Made by a program: the position numbers and the translations under genes. A DNA stretch of 53,950 nt from Stenotrophomonas panacihumi (GTDB lineage: Bacteria; Pseudomonadota; Gammaproteobacteria; Xanthomonadales; Xanthomonadaceae): contig NZ_LLXU01000077.1 in NCBI RefSeq assembly GCF_001431645.1, positions 1 through 53,950 on the forward strand, read 5' to 3'. Positions 44,893-53,825 of this stretch are shown here, piece after piece (the stretch's first letter is position 1; each line of letters begins with the position of its first letter). The notes below the pieces were generated by a model. The model was not told where the DNA came from, did no database searches, and saw nothing but the letters and a program-made list of their open reading frames with translations.

Positions 44893-45723
44893 ATGTCATC
44901 GAGATGGTTCATCACCGGCAGTTCGCGCGGCCTGGGCCGCGCCCTGGCCGAGGCGGTGCTGCAGGCCGGGCACTCGCTCGTCGCCACGGCGCGCGACCCG
45001 GCGCAACTGGCCGACCTGGCCGAACGCTACGGCGGTGCGGTACGCACCGTGGCGCTGGACGTCACCGACGAGGCGGCCGCGCAACGCGCCGTGCACGCGG
45101 CAGCCGAGGCGTTCGGCGGCATCGACGTGCTGGTCAACAACGCCGGCTACGGCAATGTCGACTCGGTGGAAGACACGCCGCTGGCCGACTTCCGCCAGCA
45201 GATCGAAACCAACCTGTTCGGCACGATCATCATGACCAAGGCGGTGATCCCGCTGATGCGCGCGCAGCGCAGCGGGCACCTGGTGCAACTCTCGTCGGTG
45301 GGTGGGCGCATCGGTGCGCCGGGGCGCGCGCCCTATTCGGCGGCCAAGTGGGGCGTGGAGGGCTTCTCCGAATCGCTCGCGCTGGAGATGGCGCTGATCG
45401 GCGTGCACGTCACGATCGTCGAGCCCGGTGGCTTCCGCACCGATTTCGCCGGTGCTTCCACCGAACTGCGCGAGGGGCGCGCCGAGTACGACGCCGTGGT
45501 GGGCGCAACGGCGCGCCGCCAGCGTGACTACGATGGCCGCCAGCCCGGCGACCCGGCACGCGCGGCGCAGGCGATCCTGGCACTGGCGGCGATGCCGCAG
45601 CCGCCGCTGCGCATCGCGCTGGGCAGCGACGCGGCCGAGGCCATCGAAGCGGCCGACACGCGACGCCTGGAGGAACTGCGGCGTTGGCGTGCGCTCAGCG
45701 TTTCGACCGACTTCCCGGCCTAG
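44893..45723 (+). CDS. Short-chain dehydrogenase/reductase (SDR)
   Basis: Cytoplasmic NADP-type oxidoreductase of 276 residues. The cofactor motif is TGSSRGLG, then NNAGYG and catalytic YSAAK (APYSAAKWG). The sequence resembles the group often annotated as oxidoreductase/short-chain dehydrogenase YusZ-like. ATG 44893 follows GAGGAG. It is last in the six-gene run. Its TAG stop shares the tetranucleotide CTAG with the stop of the convergent MFS gene. Its position in a redox operon suggests detoxification of a carbonyl product. Confidence 0.92.
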   Translation: MSSRWFITGSSRGLGRALAEAVLQAGHSLVATARDPAQLADLAERYGGAVRTVALDVTDEAAAQRAVHAAAEAFGGIDVLVNNAGYGNVDSVEDTPLADFRQQIETNLFGTIIMTKAVIPLMRAQRSGHLVQLSSVGGRIGAPGRAPYSAAKWGVEGFSESLALEMALIGVHVTIVEPGGFRTDFAGASTELREGRAEYDAVVGATARRQRDYDGRQPGDPARAAQAILALAAMPQPPLRIALGSDAAEAIEAADTRRLEELRRWRALSVSTDFPA

Positions 45724-46853
45724 ACGCGCAGCCAGCGCGAGGACGCCGCCACGCCGAGCAGCGCCACCGCCACGCACAGGAACGCGAACACCAGGCTGGA
45801 GGCGTGGGCAAGGAAGCCGATCAGCGCCGGCCCGGCGAGCACGCCGGCATACCCCAGCGTGCTCATCGCCGGCACGGCGATGGTTTCCGGCATCGCCCGC
45901 TGGTTGCCCGCCAGCGAGAACAGCACCGGCACGATGTTGGCGCAGCCGATGCCGACCAGCGCGTAGCCACACAACGACAGCCACCACGCCGGCACCAGCG
46001 TCACCAGCGCGAAGCCCACGCTGGCCAGCAGGCCGCCGGCCAGCACCGCGCGCTGGCGGCCGAGGCGCTGCACCACCCCATCGCCCAGCAGGCGCGCCAG
46101 CGTCATGCTCAGCGCGAACACGACGTAGCCGGCGCCCGCGCGCGAGGGTTCGACGCCGCGCACTTCGCTCAGGAATACCGCGCTCCAGTCCAGCATCGAG
46201 CCTTCGGCCAGGAACACCACGAACGCCAACACGCCCAGGAACAACACGAAGCCGTGCGGCCACGCCAGCAAGGGGCCTTCGTGATCGATGCGCTCGCGAT
46301 GCCAGTGCGGCACGGAGAACACCGCCAGCCCGCACAGCGCGACCACCGCGCCGCCCGCGGCCCACAACGGCGGCACCGCGACGGCCAGCAACGCGGTCAT
46401 CACCGCCGCGCCGCAGAACCCGCCAATGCTGTAGAACGCGTGGAAGCCGGACATCATCGCCCGGCCGGCCGCGCGCTCCACCGCCACCGCCTGCAGGTTC
46501 ATCGCGCAGTCCATCGCACCGACACCGGCGCCGAACACGAACAGCACGGCGCCGAGCCACAGCGGCGAACCGGCCAGCGCGAGCAGCGGCAACGTGGCGC
46601 ACATCACCGCCAGCGACGCGAGCATCACCTTGCGGCAGCCCTGCCGCGCCGCCAGCGCACCGGCCGCCGGCATCGCCAACAACGAACCGGCGCCCAGGCA
46701 CAGCAGCACCAGGCCGAGCATCGCCTCGTCCAAGCCCGCGCGGGATTTGGCGAACGGCACGATCGGCGCCCACACGGAGACGGCGAAGCCGGGCATGAAG
46801 AAGGCGGCACGCGTGGCGTGCTGTTCGGCGCGGGGGGTGGAGATTCCGCTCAT
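45720..46853 (-). CDS. MFS transporter
   Basis: Integral membrane protein of 377 residues with about 11-12 helices and a short central loop. GSLLAMPAAGALAARQGCRK matches the loop 2-3 motif of major facilitators. It resembles FucP/YbjJ-type permeases, in which an internal GFHAFYSIGGFCGA stretch is typical. Its ATG overlaps the TetR gene stop by four bases, so the two form a regulator-transporter operon, typical of drug or metabolite efflux. The cargo is unknown. Confidence 0.9.
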   Translation of the reverse strand: MSGISTPRAEQHATRAAFFMPGFAVSVWAPIVPFAKSRAGLDEAMLGLVLLCLGAGSLLAMPAAGALAARQGCRKVMLASLAVMCATLPLLALAGSPLWLGAVLFVFGAGVGAMDCAMNLQAVAVERAAGRAMMSGFHAFYSIGGFCGAAVMTALLAVAVPPLWAAGGAVVALCGLAVFSVPHWHRERIDHEGPLLAWPHGFVLFLGVLAFVVFLAEGSMLDWSAVFLSEVRGVEPSRAGAGYVVFALSMTLARLLGDGVVQRLGRQRAVLAGGLLASVGFALVTLVPAWWLSLCGYALVGIGCANIVPVLFSLAGNQRAMPETIAVPAMSTLGYAGVLAGPALIGFLAHASSLVFAFLCVAVALLGVAASSRWLRV

Positions 46854-47470
46854 TCGCCCAGCACCTGCGCAATCAACCGCGTCAACAGCGCACGCACTGC
46901 TTCGGGCGACTGGTCCGGGTCACGCACCGCGCGCATCGCCAGCCCCTCCACCATTACGCGCAGCACCAGCGTGCGGGCGTCCAGTGCGGTTTCGTCGATC
47001 TTCGCGCCACGCGCCACGTCGTGCTGGCGCAACCAGTCGCGCACGATGGCGGTGGTGAGCTTGTCCTGCCGGCGCAGCACCTGCGCCACCACCGGATCGC
47101 GCTGGGCCTCGGCGGTGATCTCGGCATACAGCGCCACGCTGGCGATGGCGGTGTCGTGCCGGTCCAGCGGCTCCCCGCGGCCCCACATGCGGTAAGTCGC
47201 CAGCAGGCCTTCGACCATGTCGTGCGAGAGCGGGGTCTGCGCGATGGACTGCTGGTCGGCGGCAAGCTGCCGTTCGATCAGCGCCAGGATCATCGCGCGC
47301 TTGTTTTCGAAGTAGCGGTAGATCAGCCCCTGGCTGATGCCGGCCTCGGCCGCGATCTCGCTGATCGAGGCGGCGTGGAAGCCGTGGGCGATGAAGCAGC
47401 GCTGCGCCGCGTCGAGGATGCGTACGCGCTGCGCTTCGGCGCGCGCGCTGGTGGAATCTGGGGGCGTCAT
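46850..47470 (-). CDS. TetR family repressor
   Basis: Regulator of 206 residues. The helix-turn-helix is clear (ISEIAAEAGISQGLIYRYFENKR) and the helical ligand-binding C-terminal domain follows. ATG 47470 lies 125 bases from the divergent TonB receptor start. Its stop overlaps the MFS start in ATGA. A TGA-ACGG-TCA palindrome in the divergent gap is a likely binding site, so it may control itself, the MFS gene and the receptor. Confidence 0.94.
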   Translation of the reverse strand: MTPPDSTSARAEAQRVRILDAAQRCFIAHGFHAASISEIAAEAGISQGLIYRYFENKRAMILALIERQLAADQQSIAQTPLSHDMVEGLLATYRMWGRGEPLDRHDTAIASVALYAEITAEAQRDPVVAQVLRRQDKLTTAIVRDWLRQHDVARGAKIDETALDARTLVLRVMVEGLAMRAVRDPDQSPEAVRALLTRLIAQVLGE

Positions 47471-47521
47471 TGTCCGTTTGTGGTGTCCATCAAGGAACGA
47501 TGGTAATGCAACCGCAAAGAG

Positions 47522-47535
47522 AATGAACGGTCATT
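47522..47535. promoter_or_regulatory. Candidate TetR operator
   Basis: AATGA-ACGG-TCATT, a 14-base dyad with perfect five-base arms, lies midway between the divergent TetR and TonB-receptor genes. Shape and position fit a TetR-family binding site. Confidence 0.5.
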
Positions 47536-47595
47536 TACCTGTCATCCGGGGTGCGCAGACTGCGCCGGCTTTCCACCCTCCCGCCCACGGATCCC

Positions 47596-49893
47596 ATGTC
47601 TCTTTCTCTCGCTCGTGTCGCCCTGCGGCCGCAGGTGCTTGCCCTTTCCATCGCCGCGCTGCTGCCCTCGATGGCGGCCGCGGAAGAAGCCAACCCCGCC
47701 GATAACGATGCCGCTTCCGGCGCGCGCGATGTCGTCGCGCTGGACCAGGTGGTCGTCACCGCGCAGAAGCGCGAGACCAACCTGCAGGAAACGCCGATCT
47801 CGGTATCGGTGGTCGATGCCGAAGCCCTGAAGGACCGCAGCGCGATCTCGCTGGGCAGCCTGGCGGATGGCTCGATCCCCTCGCTGCGCGTCACCCCGTT
47901 CGCGACCCGCAGCTCGGCGCTGAACATCGGCATCCGCGGCATCGGCGCCTCCGGCGACGCCAACCAGCCGGCGCGCGATGCCGGCGTGGGCATCTACGTG
48001 GACGGCGTGTTCCTGGGCCGCTCGCAGGGCCTGGGCAGCATGCTCTACGACGTGGACCGCATCGAAGTGCTGAAGGGCCCGCAGGGCACCCTGTTCGGCC
48101 GCAATACCGAGGGCGGCGCGGTCAGCATCGTCACCAAGGAACCGACCGGCGAATTCGGCGGCAGCGTCAGCGCCGGCGTGTCGAACTACAGCGGCTACAA
48201 CAGCGCGCTGCACCTGGACCTGCCGAAGGTGGGCGACGTGAGCTTCAAGATCGACGCGGTGCAGGCCAAGCGCGGCGGCACGGTCGACAACCCGATGCAG
48301 GGCGAGGAGGACTTCAACAGCTACGACAAGCGCGGCGCTCGCCTCAGCGCGCTGTGGCAGCCGAGCGACAACTTCTCCGCGCTGTATGCCTTCGACCGCT
48401 CCTACGACGCGACCACGCCGTACTACACCCAGATCCTGGTGGCCGGCCCGTACCTGAGCCCGCTGCAGAAGGCCGGCGCCAGCGAGGACCGCCGCGACAG
48501 CGCCATCCTCGGCGGCCCGCAGCAGGACAACATCGGCCGTACCAGCGGTCACCTGCTCAACCTGTCGTGGACGCTCAACGACAACCTCGAACTGAAGTCG
48601 ATCAGCTCCTACCGCGAGCTGGAACAGGGCCAGTTCGACATGGGCCTGGTCGATGCGATCTCCGCCTACGGTGGCGCCGGCACCCCGTTCGGCCGCTACA
48701 GCCTGGCGCAGGTGTACCAGCACCAGTACAGCCAGGAATTCCAGCTGATCGGCAACACCTCGCAGGTGCAGTACCTGGTCGGCGCGTTCTATTACCACGA
48801 GACCGCCGGCGACAACGCGCAGACGCCGAACATGATGGTGTGGGGCCCGGGCGGCAACAGCTACACGCTCAACCCGGCGACCAACCCGCTGAACCTGGAC
48901 ACCGTGCGCATCGACCGCGCGAGCAAGGCGTGGACCGACAGCCTCGGCCTGTTCGGCCAGGCCACTTGGACGCCGGCCGCGCTGGAGAAGCTGCACCTCA
49001 CCGCCGGCGGCCGTTACACCCAGGATGACAAGAACGGCATCCTCTACATCGTCAACGGCGCCGGCACCGACCTGAGCTTCGACGACAGCTGGAGCCGCTT
49101 CGACCCGATGGTCAACATCGCCTATGACCTGGGCGAGAGCGCGATGGTCTACGCCAAGTACAGCACCGGCTTCAAGGCGGGCGGCGCGAACTCTCGCTCC
49201 ACCACCTACACCGCGTTCGACCCGGAAGAAGTGACCGCCTACGAGCTCGGCTTCAAGTCGCAGTTCTGGGACAACCGCGCGCGCCTGAACCTGGCGCTGT
49301 TCGATTCCACCATCTCGCACAAGCAGGTGGATTTCACCCTGCCGTTCGACCCGAACAGCGGCGAGACGCGCACCACGATGGTCACCACCAACGCGCTGGG
49401 CGATGCCAAGTCGCGCGGCGCCGAGCTGGAGTTCAGCGTGATGCCGGTGGACAACCTCACCCTGAGCTTCAACCACGCCTACACCGACACCGACGCGCTC
49501 ACCGCCGTCGACCCGTTCGGCGCCGGCCTGGAAGTCACCGTGCAGCCGCTGCTCGCGCCGAAGAACGCCAGCAGCCTGGCCATCGACTACCTGGTGCCGT
49601 TCGCCAACTACTCGGCGCTGAAGTTCCACCTGGATGGCAACTGGTCCGACGGCTTCTACACCAGCGAGTACGACCAGACGCTCACCGACAGCTCGTTCGT
49701 GGTCAACGCGCGCATCGCCCTGGTGGACGTTCCGCTGGACGACAAGGGCGCGACGATGAACTTCTCGCTGTGGTCGCGCAACCTGCTCGACGAAGAGCAC
49801 CTGTTCTACAAGCTCAACAATGCCGCGCTGGGCCAGACCGGCATCTTCAACGACCCGCGCACCTTCGGTCTCGACGTGACCGTGCGCTTCTGA
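47596..49893 (+). CDS. TonB-dependent outer-membrane receptor
   Basis: Outer-membrane beta-barrel receptor of 765 residues. After a signal peptide (ALSIAALLPSMAAA) comes a TonB-box-like stretch (LDQVVVTAQKRE), the plug domain (IGIRGIGASGD, RIEVLKGPQGTLFGRN) and the barrel ending in TFGLDVTVRF with the terminal Phe. ATG 47596 is the best start; a GTG at 47551 is open but precedes a basic stretch. The next gene, a secreted phosphatase, starts 16 bases later, so the receptor may import a product of that enzyme. The ligand is not readable from sequence. Confidence 0.95.
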   Translation: MSLSLARVALRPQVLALSIAALLPSMAAAEEANPADNDAASGARDVVALDQVVVTAQKRETNLQETPISVSVVDAEALKDRSAISLGSLADGSIPSLRVTPFATRSSALNIGIRGIGASGDANQPARDAGVGIYVDGVFLGRSQGLGSMLYDVDRIEVLKGPQGTLFGRNTEGGAVSIVTKEPTGEFGGSVSAGVSNYSGYNSALHLDLPKVGDVSFKIDAVQAKRGGTVDNPMQGEEDFNSYDKRGARLSALWQPSDNFSALYAFDRSYDATTPYYTQILVAGPYLSPLQKAGASEDRRDSAILGGPQQDNIGRTSGHLLNLSWTLNDNLELKSISSYRELEQGQFDMGLVDAISAYGGAGTPFGRYSLAQVYQHQYSQEFQLIGNTSQVQYLVGAFYYHETAGDNAQTPNMMVWGPGGNSYTLNPATNPLNLDTVRIDRASKAWTDSLGLFGQATWTPAALEKLHLTAGGRYTQDDKNGILYIVNGAGTDLSFDDSWSRFDPMVNIAYDLGESAMVYAKYSTGFKAGGANSRSTTYTAFDPEEVTAYELGFKSQFWDNRARLNLALFDSTISHKQVDFTLPFDPNSGETRTTMVTTNALGDAKSRGAELEFSVMPVDNLTLSFNHAYTDTDALTAVDPFGAGLEVTVQPLLAPKNASSLAIDYLVPFANYSALKFHLDGNWSDGFYTSEYDQTLTDSSFVVNARIALVDVPLDDKGATMNFSLWSRNLLDEEHLFYKLNNAALGQTGIFNDPRTFGLDVTVRF

Positions 49894-49909
49894 ACCCCGG
49901 AGATTCCCG

Positions 49910-50824
49910 ATGACGACCCGCCACACCGCCCTCGCGCTGTCCCTCGCCCTGGCCCTGCCGCTGCTCGCCGCCGATGCCGGTGCGCGCAACGCCGCCCCGC
50001 AGCCGGCGCCCGCCGCCACTGCCGCCAAGCCGGCCGCGCCTGCCAACGTGCAGCCCGTCGCCGACGACGCGCAGCGCGTGATCCCGCTGCAAGGCGCCTG
50101 GAACGTGCGCAGCTTCGCCGGACTGGAAGGCACGCACGGGCCGATCCCGGCCAGCGCCTTCATCCGTACCGCCGACCTCGGTCGCCTCACTGACGCCGAC
50201 CGCGATGCGCTCGCCAAGGCCGGCGTGACGCTGGACATCGACCTGCGCACCGCCGACGAGGAGGCGCAGTCGCACGACCTGCTCGCCGACGATGCGCGCT
50301 TCGACTACCAGCGCATTTCGCTGATGGGCACGGAGAAGATGGACATGCAGAAGATGATGACCAGCTTCCCGGATTCGCTCGGCGCGGCCTACACGCAGTG
50401 GCTGGGCAGCAACCAGCCGCAGTTCAAGCAGGTGTTCCAGCGTATTGCCGCGCAGCAGGACGGCACCGTGCTGTTCCACTGCACGGCGGGCAAGGACCGC
50501 ACCGGCATGATCGCCGCGCTGCTGCTGGACCTGGCCGGCGTGTCGCACGAGGAGATCGTGCACAACTACGCGATCTCCGCGCACTACCTGGAAGGCCAGC
50601 CGAAGGACAGCGCGATGAACGCGCAGATCATGGAGATGATCAAGCAGCATCCGGAAATCGGCCGCAAGATGGCCGGCATGTCGGGGACGGCGCCGGAGAA
50701 CATGGAGATGTTCCTGGCCGCGCTGACGAAGCAGTACGGCGGCGCGAAGGGCTACCTGAAGACGATCGGGCTGAGCGATGCGGAGATCCGCAGCTTGCAG
50801 GTGCGGTTGGGGCAGGCGGGCTGA
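49910..50824 (+). CDS. Secreted LipA-type tyrosine/phosphoinositide phosphatase
   Basis: Protein of 304 residues with signal peptide (ALALSLALALPLLAADAGA) and a Pro/Ala-rich linker. The phosphatase loop is HCTAGKDRTG with nucleophile C191 and R197, the form seen in Listeria LipA and related bacterial phosphatases that act on phosphotyrosine and phosphoinositides. A general-acid Asp lies upstream (LDIDLRTADEE). It is encoded right behind the TonB receptor and before a terminator. Two roles fit: phosphate scavenging from organic phosphates, or an effector in host contact. Confidence 0.92.
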   Translation: MTTRHTALALSLALALPLLAADAGARNAAPQPAPAATAAKPAAPANVQPVADDAQRVIPLQGAWNVRSFAGLEGTHGPIPASAFIRTADLGRLTDADRDALAKAGVTLDIDLRTADEEAQSHDLLADDARFDYQRISLMGTEKMDMQKMMTSFPDSLGAAYTQWLGSNQPQFKQVFQRIAAQQDGTVLFHCTAGKDRTGMIAALLLDLAGVSHEEIVHNYAISAHYLEGQPKDSAMNAQIMEMIKQHPEIGRKMAGMSGTAPENMEMFLAALTKQYGGAKGYLKTIGLSDAEIRSLQVRLGQAG

Positions 50825-50850
50825 GCTTCGCCCGACAGCGTTGGAAATGA

Positions 50851-50878
50851 AAAGTCCCGGTTGCCCGGGACTTTTTTT
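50851..50878 (+). terminator. Terminator after the phosphatase gene
   Basis: Ten-bp stem (50851-50860 with 50865-50874), loop TTGC, and a T run to 50878. Its A-rich 5' side may also stop the convergent NAD-kinase-like transcript. Confidence 0.92.
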
Positions 50879-50893
50879 AGCGGCGATCCCGCG

Positions 50894-51829
50894 CTATTGC
50901 AGCAAGCGCCCGGATTTCGGATCGAGCCCGATGACGGCTTCCAGGCCGCTCTTGAAATCGAGACCATCGGCTTCGATGCCGTCGCTGAAAATGATGCCGC
51001 CCTCGGGCATCAACGACCTGACCCGCAACGGCTTCTTGCTACCAACGGCACCGAACACCAACGCGGCGCCCGTGGACCGGCTGGGGTACGGCTCTCGCAC
51101 GTTGAATATCAGCTCACGGCTATCCCAGGGCAACCCTCGCGTGCGGACCTCATGCATGCGCTTGTTCGCATCCTTTCCGGTCACCGCATGCGCGCCGGTC
51201 AGCACGCTACGCAGCCAGCCAGTGGAACCGAGCCCCGTTGAGATGATGATGCCACTGGAGGACTGCCGCTCATGCACGTCGCCCAGGGTGATTTCATAGC
51301 GCGCCGATACATGGCCACGCACGCCGACGAACAGATCGTTCACGGCCAGCAACGTCTGTCCGTCACTGAGGCGCACGCGTGCCATGCTGATGTCGCGCGT
51401 GGGCCGGGTATCGCGCAGGGCTTCGGGAAGCATCTTCGCCAGGTCGTCCACCTGGAAGGGAAGGAGGACGCCTTCCCATCGCGCCGGATCTGGATTTATC
51501 GCCAGCACTGGCTGTCCAGTGAGGTATTTCAGGGTGTTGGCCACCAGTCCGTCCTGACCGACCACCACCACCAGCGCGGCCGGTGGAAACAGGAAATTCG
51601 GCAGGAAACTGCGATCCAGGCGCTGCAGCTTCCCGTGTCGCTGCAACGTGTCCGACACCGAGGCCACGGCCCGTTGGTACACACGGTCCTCTTCAAGGAA
51701 GTCGGTGAAATCCATCCCGAGGTGTTCTGCCTGGAACCGTGCCTGCTCCACCGTGTTGTAGCGGGCCACCAGTTCCTGCAGGCGCGTCCGGCGCGTCACC
51801 AGGATGATCTTCCGATCCACCGCCTCCAT
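50894..51829 (-). CDS. Divergent NAD-kinase-like protein
   Basis: Protein of 311 residues with the diacylglycerol/NAD-kinase fold pattern. The first 80 residues are helical. The nucleotide motif normally GGDGT reads GQDGL (91-95), the usual NE motif reads AVNDLF, and STGLGSTGW (197-205) replaces TPTGSTAY. NAD kinases phosphorylate NAD to NADP; these substitutions suggest altered phosphate-donor use or loss of catalysis. ATG 51829 follows AAGGA and lies four bases after the stop of the SPFH gene, so the two are one operon. The family is a fair match; the activity is open. Confidence 0.75.
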   Translation of the reverse strand: MEAVDRKIILVTRRTRLQELVARYNTVEQARFQAEHLGMDFTDFLEEDRVYQRAVASVSDTLQRHGKLQRLDRSFLPNFLFPPAALVVVVGQDGLVANTLKYLTGQPVLAINPDPARWEGVLLPFQVDDLAKMLPEALRDTRPTRDISMARVRLSDGQTLLAVNDLFVGVRGHVSARYEITLGDVHERQSSSGIIISTGLGSTGWLRSVLTGAHAVTGKDANKRMHEVRTRGLPWDSRELIFNVREPYPSRSTGAALVFGAVGSKKPLRVRSLMPEGGIIFSDGIEADGLDFKSGLEAVIGLDPKSGRLLQ

Positions 51830-51833
51830 GCAC

Positions 51834-52847
51834 TCAATCCTTCTGGCGTGCCAGCTGGCGCAACAAGTCGGGGGAGAAGTTGAACTCGCCGATCTTGGCG
51901 GCGTTGTCGGCAATATTCTGGAAGCCGAGCGCCATCAAGGCTTCGGGACTGGCGCCTTCCATCGTCAATGCCTGCAGGGAGCGGGCATCCAAACCACTGA
52001 TCGCCTTGACCAGTGCCTCCAGCCCGTAAGCCTTGACGTCTGCTTCCTGCTTTCGGTTTTCCGATTGCAGCTGGACAAGCTCCGCGTTCTGCCGCTCCAA
52101 CTGAACCTTGCCGGCCAATTCCTGCGCCTGCATCTGCTGGCGCTTCTCCAACAGCGCGCGCTCCGATTCGACCTGCGTCTCGCGCACCTGGCGCTTCTTC
52201 TGCTCGATGACCAGTTCGCTGCGCAGTTCGTTCTCCTTGACCGACCGCTCCTGCTCGATGGCGGCATTGCGCCGCGCGTAGGTGGCGTCGTCTGCCTGCT
52301 TGAGGATCTCCTCGCGCATGGGCGCCTCCAGCGCGCGGGCGGTCTCCGGGTTCGGCTTGACGGCCAGCAGCCCCAGGTCGCCAATCTCGATGCCCAACGC
52401 GGTCAGGCTGGGCGCGGCGGCCACGGCTCGGCGCGCGGAAGCAGACAAGCGCTCGGTGCCCTGCAACACGTCGCGCAGGTCCAGGTCTTGCAGCAGGGTG
52501 CGGAACTGGGCCTTCACCGCATTGAGGACGCGCGGCGGCAAGCGTTCCGGGTCGTCCGAGGCATATTGCCCATCGGGCTTCAGGCTGAAGTTCTGTTGCT
52601 CCGCAAGCCGCTTGGGCTCGACCACCCGATAGCCCACCTGTCCCTGCAGCGTGACTTGCTGGAAATCACGCGTGACCTCCTCGAACATGAAAGGCACCTC
52701 GACCGCATTCAACGGCACGCTGACCAGCGTGGAGCGCGGTGCGTAGTACCAGAAAGCCAGGCCAGTGCCCTCGCGGACGACATGCCCGTTGCGGAACTGC
52801 ATCAGGTACTGGCTGGGCGAGGACTTGACGTAGCGGAAGCCGAACAT
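51834..52847 (-). CDS. SPFH/Band 7 domain protein
   Basis: Protein of 337 residues. An N-terminal SPFH domain (FGFRYVKSSPSQYLMQFRNG to about residue 190) is followed by a long charged coiled coil (about 200-280, QERSVKENELRSELVIEQK) and a short C-terminal domain. SPFH proteins form ring-like or microdomain assemblies. No transmembrane helix is seen, so it would be cytoplasmic or peripheral. ATG 52847 is preferred from family likeness; GTG 52898 is an alternative start. It is paired with the NAD-kinase-like gene four bases downstream. Confidence 0.87.
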   Translation of the reverse strand: MFGFRYVKSSPSQYLMQFRNGHVVREGTGLAFWYYAPRSTLVSVPLNAVEVPFMFEEVTRDFQQVTLQGQVGYRVVEPKRLAEQQNFSLKPDGQYASDDPERLPPRVLNAVKAQFRTLLQDLDLRDVLQGTERLSASARRAVAAAPSLTALGIEIGDLGLLAVKPNPETARALEAPMREEILKQADDATYARRNAAIEQERSVKENELRSELVIEQKKRQVRETQVESERALLEKRQQMQAQELAGKVQLERQNAELVQLQSENRKQEADVKAYGLEALVKAISGLDARSLQALTMEGASPEALMALGFQNIADNAAKIGEFNFSPDLLRQLARQKD

Positions 52848-53026
52848 GCGATACCCAAGGATTGGCCGCGACTGGCGCGGATAGCGGAAGGCCACCACCT
52901 CGTCCCGCCAGGTCGCGGTGTGGGCAGGTGTATTGGAATATCCCCAAGCCCCGAAGCAGGGGCCGCCTGATTGGACACAAGTCCCTTTGGCGGGTCAAGG
53001 ATCAACAGGCGGGCTGAGTTCGCAGG

Positions 53027-53254
53027 TCAGAACAGGCCTTTCACGATCTCCCACCACAGCTTGCGCAGGCGGGGACAGGCGCTGCTGCGATAGCGCAGCA
53101 GCGCATAGCCGCTGTAACCCAGGGCCGCCAGGCCGACCAGCGCGATGATCAGCGCTTCCCCGCCCCCAGGCGCCTTCATCGACCACCACCCCACCAGCAC
53201 GCCGCCCAACAGTGCCGCGAGCAGGGGCCGCCAGACGGAACCGGGAACGTTCAT
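53027..53254 (-). CDS. Small two-helix membrane protein
   Basis: Protein of 75 residues with two hydrophobic segments (WRPLLAALLGGVLVGWW and ALIIALVGLAALGYSGYALL) and a basic C-terminal tail containing one cysteine. ATG 53254 is preceded by GGAAGG. It lies between ssb and the SPFH gene on the same strand, 179 bases from the latter and downstream of the ssb terminator. Family not recognised. A membrane anchor for the SPFH assembly is conceivable but not supported by more than proximity. Confidence 0.6.
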   Translation of the reverse strand: MNVPGSVWRPLLAALLGGVLVGWWSMKAPGGGEALIIALVGLAALGYSGYALLRYRSSACPRLRKLWWEIVKGLF

Positions 53255-53270
53255 GCCTTCCGAATCTCCA

Positions 53271-53305
53271 TAAAAGAACACCCCCGGATCATCATCCGGG
53301 GGTGT
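53271..53305 (-). terminator. Terminator after ssb
   Basis: Twelve-bp perfect stem ACACCCCCGGAT/ATCCGGGGGTGT (53278-53289 with 53294-53305) and loop CATC. It is followed on the minus strand by TCTTTTA. Confidence 0.88.
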
Positions 53306-53333
53306 CGGTGGTCAGCGCGTCCGAAGCACGGCC

Positions 53334-53825
53334 TCAGAACGGAATGTCGTCGTCCGCGAAATCGTCCATCGGCGGCGCGGACTGCTGCGGCGCCGGCGCC
53401 TGGCGGCGCGGGGCGTATTCCTGGCGCGGCGCGGACTGGCGCTGCGGGCGATCGCCGCCCATGCCGGCACCACCGCCACCGCCGCCTTCACCGCGGCCAC
53501 CCAGCATCTGCATCTCGTCGGCGACGATGTCGGTGGAGTACTTCTCCACGCCGTCCTGGCCGGTGTACTTGTCGTAGCGGATCGAACCTTCCACGTAGAC
53601 CGAGCTGCCCTTGCGCAGGTACTCGCCGGCGATCTCGCCGAGCTTTCCGAAGAACACCACGCGGTGCCATTCGGTGCGCTCCTGCTGGTTGCCGTCGCGG
53701 TCCTTGCGCACGCTGGTGGTGGCCAGGCTGCAACGGGTCACGGCCATGCCGCTCTGGGTGTACTTGACCTCGGGGTCGTTGCCGAGATTGCCGACGAGGA
53801 TGACTTTGTTGATGCCGCGGGCCAT
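53334..53825 (-). CDS. ssb: Single-stranded DNA-binding protein
   Basis: Replication and repair protein of 163 residues. The OB-fold starts [19 protein letters not shown] and carries the expected [16 protein letters not shown] and [12 protein letters not shown] Gly/Gln/Pro-rich flexible linker follows, then the acidic tip [11 protein letters not shown] that recruits partner proteins. The length is normal for a proteobacterial SSB. ATG 53825 starts exactly at the conserved N-terminus. A terminator follows, and the sequence from 53826 to the window end has no gene I can support. Confidence 0.97.
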   Translation of the reverse strand: MARGINKVILVGNLGNDPEVKYTQSGMAVTRCSLATTSVRKDRDGNQQERTEWHRVVFFGKLGEIAGEYLRKGSSVYVEGSIRYDKYTGQDGVEKYSTDIVADEMQMLGGRGEGGGGGGAGMGGDRPQRQSAPRQEYAPRRQAPAPQQSAPPMDDFADDDIPF

